Shown here: in pieces, positions 26,163 through 26,996 of the stretch
Numbering within the stretch: position 1 is the first letter of the stretch
Layout of the letters: each line of letters opens with the position of its first letter
Virus record (IMG/VR): IMGVR_UViG_3300006332_000026
Location: 1-26,996 of that record
Direction: 5' to 3' (one strand)
Origin: a virus
DNA: 26,996 bases
The notes under the pieces: generated by a model
The model's database searches: none
What the model was told of the DNA's origin: nothing
Seen by the model: the letters and a program-made list of their open reading frames with translations, nothing else
Program-made: the position numbers and the translations under genes

Positions 26163-26240
26163 ATTAATCTTGACACCTTATGAGAGGATTAATCTTGCCC
26201 CCTATAGAGACAATAAACCTTCCTATAGAGAGCAATCTTG
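26163..26240. repeat. Direct repeats in the divergent control region
   Basis: ATTAATCTTG occurs at 26163-26172 and 26188-26197 (25 bases apart), with a shortened copy AATCTTG at 26234-26240. CCTATAGAGA occurs at 26201-26210 and 26222-26231 (21 bases apart), each followed by CAAT after 0 or 1 base. Spacings near two helical turns and the location upstream of both the leftward promoter and the rightward gene suggest repressor or activator sites, or start sites of a phage-type polymerase. Confidence 0.6.
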
Positions 26241-26291
26241 TATGCGAAATACCCTTTGCAAAATTATCCTTTAATATCAAAGGCTTATTGC

Positions 26292-26306
26292 TTATGTGTT
26301 ATAATA
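26292..26306 (+). promoter_or_regulatory. Extended -10 promoter-like motif for the small rightward gene
   Basis: TTATGTGTTATAATA contains TATAAT (26300-26305) preceded by TG-n, an extended -10. No good -35 is seen 16-18 bases upstream. The expected start (about 26312) gives a leader of about 13 bases with the ribosome site GAGGA (26311-26315) for the ATG at 26325. The same 15 bases occur inverted at 26087-26101. Confidence 0.55.
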
Positions 26307-26324
26307 GTAAGAGGAATACCCTTT

Positions 26325-26471
26325 ATGGATTATTCAGACAAACTTTCCAGAAAGAATAAACGATACAAGAGACGTAACCTAGTAGCTAAAGATAACAAAT
26401 ACTTTAGCAGATCATTTACTCCTAAAGTTAAATACTCTAGGAAGTCGAAGCATCCTAACGCGACCCCATAG
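26325..26471 (+). CDS. 48-residue highly basic protein, function unknown
   Basis: The only rightward gene in this part. It starts at ATG 26325 after GAGGA; the longer frame upstream (to 26238) would pass through the promoter motif and is unlikely. About 40% of residues are Lys or Arg ('DKLSRKNKRYKRRNLVAKDN', 'SFTPKVKYSRKSKHP'). The 'RRN.VAKdn...+.f......y.RK' pattern resembles a family of small basic phage proteins with unknown role. A nucleic-acid-binding or host-takeover protein made early is plausible. Its end overlaps the facing gene by 17 bases. Confidence 0.65.
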   Translation: MDYSDKLSRKNKRYKRRNLVAKDNKYFSRSFTPKVKYSRKSKHPNATP

Positions 26472-26805
26472 CTTCCTTGTAACCATCATCTGAACCATCT
26501 GCGTAACCTTCTTGATAAGCACTGTCACGAGCTACCAACACCTCGTTCTCGCAAGTATTAAAGGGGATTAGTATAAACTCTTCTCCAACAATTCCTCTAG
26601 CTATTTCCCTTTCAATTCCTTTTCCCTCATGTGCAACCTGACATACTGTATAGTGATCCTTGCCTACCTCTGGATCGTGCCATAATCTAACCTTGATTCC
26701 TCCACCCCAACCTGCACAATAAGATGTATACCCTGAGTTCTTAGTTCCAAGCCTTGAAACGTCTTTCGGTCTATCGCCCCTCACAAATCCATAAAAATGT
26801 GCCAT
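26455..26805 (-). CDS. Conserved marine-phage hypothetical protein
   Basis: 116 residues from ATG 26805, with AAAAGGAG before it. The beginning 'MAHFYGFVRGDRPKDVSRLG' followed by 'TKNSGYTSYCAGWGGGIKVR' and 'HYTVCQVAHEG' matches a hypothetical family I recall from marine phages ('MAxFYGxVxGxRG...RxGTKxSG...aAgWxGxIxVxLxxD'). It looks beta-rich and cytosolic, and ends with an acidic 'YQEGYADGSDDGYKEAMG' helix. No function is known. The gene end faces and overlaps the small rightward gene. Confidence 0.75.
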   Translation of the reverse strand: MAHFYGFVRGDRPKDVSRLGTKNSGYTSYCAGWGGGIKVRLWHDPEVGKDHYTVCQVAHEGKGIEREIARGIVGEEFILIPFNTCENEVLVARDSAYQEGYADGSDDGYKEAMGSR

Positions 26806-26820
26806 GATTAATCTCCTTTT
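26803..26820 (-). promoter_or_regulatory. Repeated ribosome-binding module (copy 1)
   Basis: AAAAGGAGATTAATCATG (minus strand) precedes and includes the start codon of the 116-residue gene and is repeated exactly at 26937-26954 before the next gene. It has a strong Shine-Dalgarno sequence with 7-base spacing and contains the palindrome GATTAATC. Confidence 0.8.
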
Positions 26821-26939
26821 TTGTTGTAGCAGTCCTGACAAATGTCACCATCATCTTCGGGAATACACTCGCGCTCGTCCATTAACTGACCGCAATTTTT
26901 ACAATTTGTACTGTGTTTTTCAACCCAGTTAAAACTCAT
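26808..26939 (-). CDS. 43-residue zinc-ribbon microprotein
   Basis: Starts at ATG 26939 after AAAAGGAG; a longer reading to the window edge is open but lacks a ribosome site. Cys13, Cys16, Cys34 and Cys37 form a ribbon (TNCKNCG...DICQDCY), with one more Cys at 25. The acidic loop 'PEDDGD' between the pairs is notable. Such minimal zinc proteins are frequent in phage early regions; the function is unknown. Its stop lies within the ribosome site of the next gene (TAA at 26808-26810). Confidence 0.7.
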   Translation of the reverse strand: MSFNWVEKHSTNCKNCGQLMDERECIPEDDGDICQDCYNKKGD

Positions 26940-26954
26940 GATTAATCTCCTTTT
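26937..26954 (-). promoter_or_regulatory. Repeated ribosome-binding module (copy 2)
   Basis: Exact 18-base copy of the element at 26803-26820, here for the 43-residue zinc-ribbon gene. Both copies place AAAAGGAG 7 bases before ATG. Confidence 0.8.
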
Positions 26955-26964
26955 GGTATATCTT

Positions 26965-26994
26965 CTATAGAGTCCCATCAGTATCGCCACCCTC
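26965..26994 (-). CDS. Possible 3' end of a leftward gene cut by the window edge
   Basis: A minus-strand frame entering from the right edge reads nine codons (EGGDTDGTL) to TAG 26967-26965, 25 bases before the next start codon. It is too short to prove. It is recorded because the preceding transcript must come from outside the window and gene spacing here is normally this small. Confidence 0.25.
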   Translation of the reverse strand, partial: EGGDTDGTL

Positions 26995-26996
26995 AA

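Noticed and set aside
26170-26198. TTGACA on the plus strand in the control region as a rightward promoter
   Set aside because: No -10-like hexamer at 16-18 bases downstream.
26166-26240. CRISPR-like array
   Set aside because: Only two copies of each short direct repeat, with unequal, too-short spacing; operator-like, not CRISPR.
1-26996. tRNA genes, integrase, attachment sites, insertion sequences
   Set aside because: Read for cloverleaf arms, recombinase motifs and terminal inverted repeats by eye; none convincing. A structural tRNA scan could still find a degenerate one.

Overview
The window reads as about two thirds of the genome of a tailed double-stranded DNA phage (Caudoviricetes), probably short-tailed (podovirus-like) and probably marine. 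The evidence is a packed set of head, adaptor, fibre and internal-virion genes, no tape-measure or baseplate gene, many small genes of types common in marine phages, and no host-type metabolic operons. Base composition is moderate (about 40% GC by eye) and even across the window, with no sign of a recent insert. A Gram-negative host is inferred from a lipoprotein, a predicted outer-membrane-type barrel and two small proteins with inner-spanin-like topology.

Layout. (1) 3-5953, rightward: the 3' end of the major capsid gene, a hairpin, three 2-oxoglutarate/Fe(II) oxygenase genes with two microprotein genes among them, a head-proximal hypothetical, two paralogous small proteins, the adaptor (head-tail connector), a repeat-containing tail fibre, a Cys/Gly/Ser-rich putative adhesin, a tail-assembly-type protein and a 48-residue Cys-rich protein. 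(2) 5953-15519, rightward: a 537-residue tail/stabilisation-type protein, a small tail protein, a GNAT-like protein, a Gly-Thr repeat/coiled-coil protein, and four putative internal (ejected) virion proteins, the last of 1142 residues. (3) 15519-19016, rightward: a dense cassette of small membrane, exported or lipid-anchored proteins (signal peptides, single-pass helices, a beta-barrel-like protein, an MscS-like protein, a lipoprotein) together with an A-type Fe-S carrier (HesB/IscA). No endolysin is recognisable. (4) 26085-18973, leftward: nucleotide and DNA metabolism, with a Holliday-junction-resolvase-like nuclease, a class II ribonucleotide reductase, two putative endonucleases (T5orf172/GIY-YIG type and HNH), a RecB-like nuclease, a small protein with an SSB-like acidic tail, and a DnaQ-like exonuclease with a zinc ribbon. 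(5) 26086-26996: a divergent regulatory region, a small basic rightward gene and two small leftward genes.

Expression. Genes are joined by ATGA/TAATG overlaps, so most are probably translationally coupled. The leftward operon has an excellent sigma-70 promoter (TTGACA-17-TATAAT with extended -10) at 26132-26160 and two further near-consensus promoters inside coding sequence (25043-25071 and 21369-21396). A 16-bp stem lies ahead of the RecB-like nuclease gene. A strong intrinsic terminator (18877-18933) is buried in the last rightward gene, beyond the end of the last leftward gene. Use of host-type promoters suggests that the leftward genes are read by the host RNA polymerase. Terminase, portal, DNA polymerase and helicase/primase are not in the window and presumably lie outside it.

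There is no gene-free stretch longer than 300 bases. The longest gap is the 239-base regulatory region 26086-26324. No tRNA, rRNA, CRISPR array, insertion sequence, integrase or attachment site was seen.
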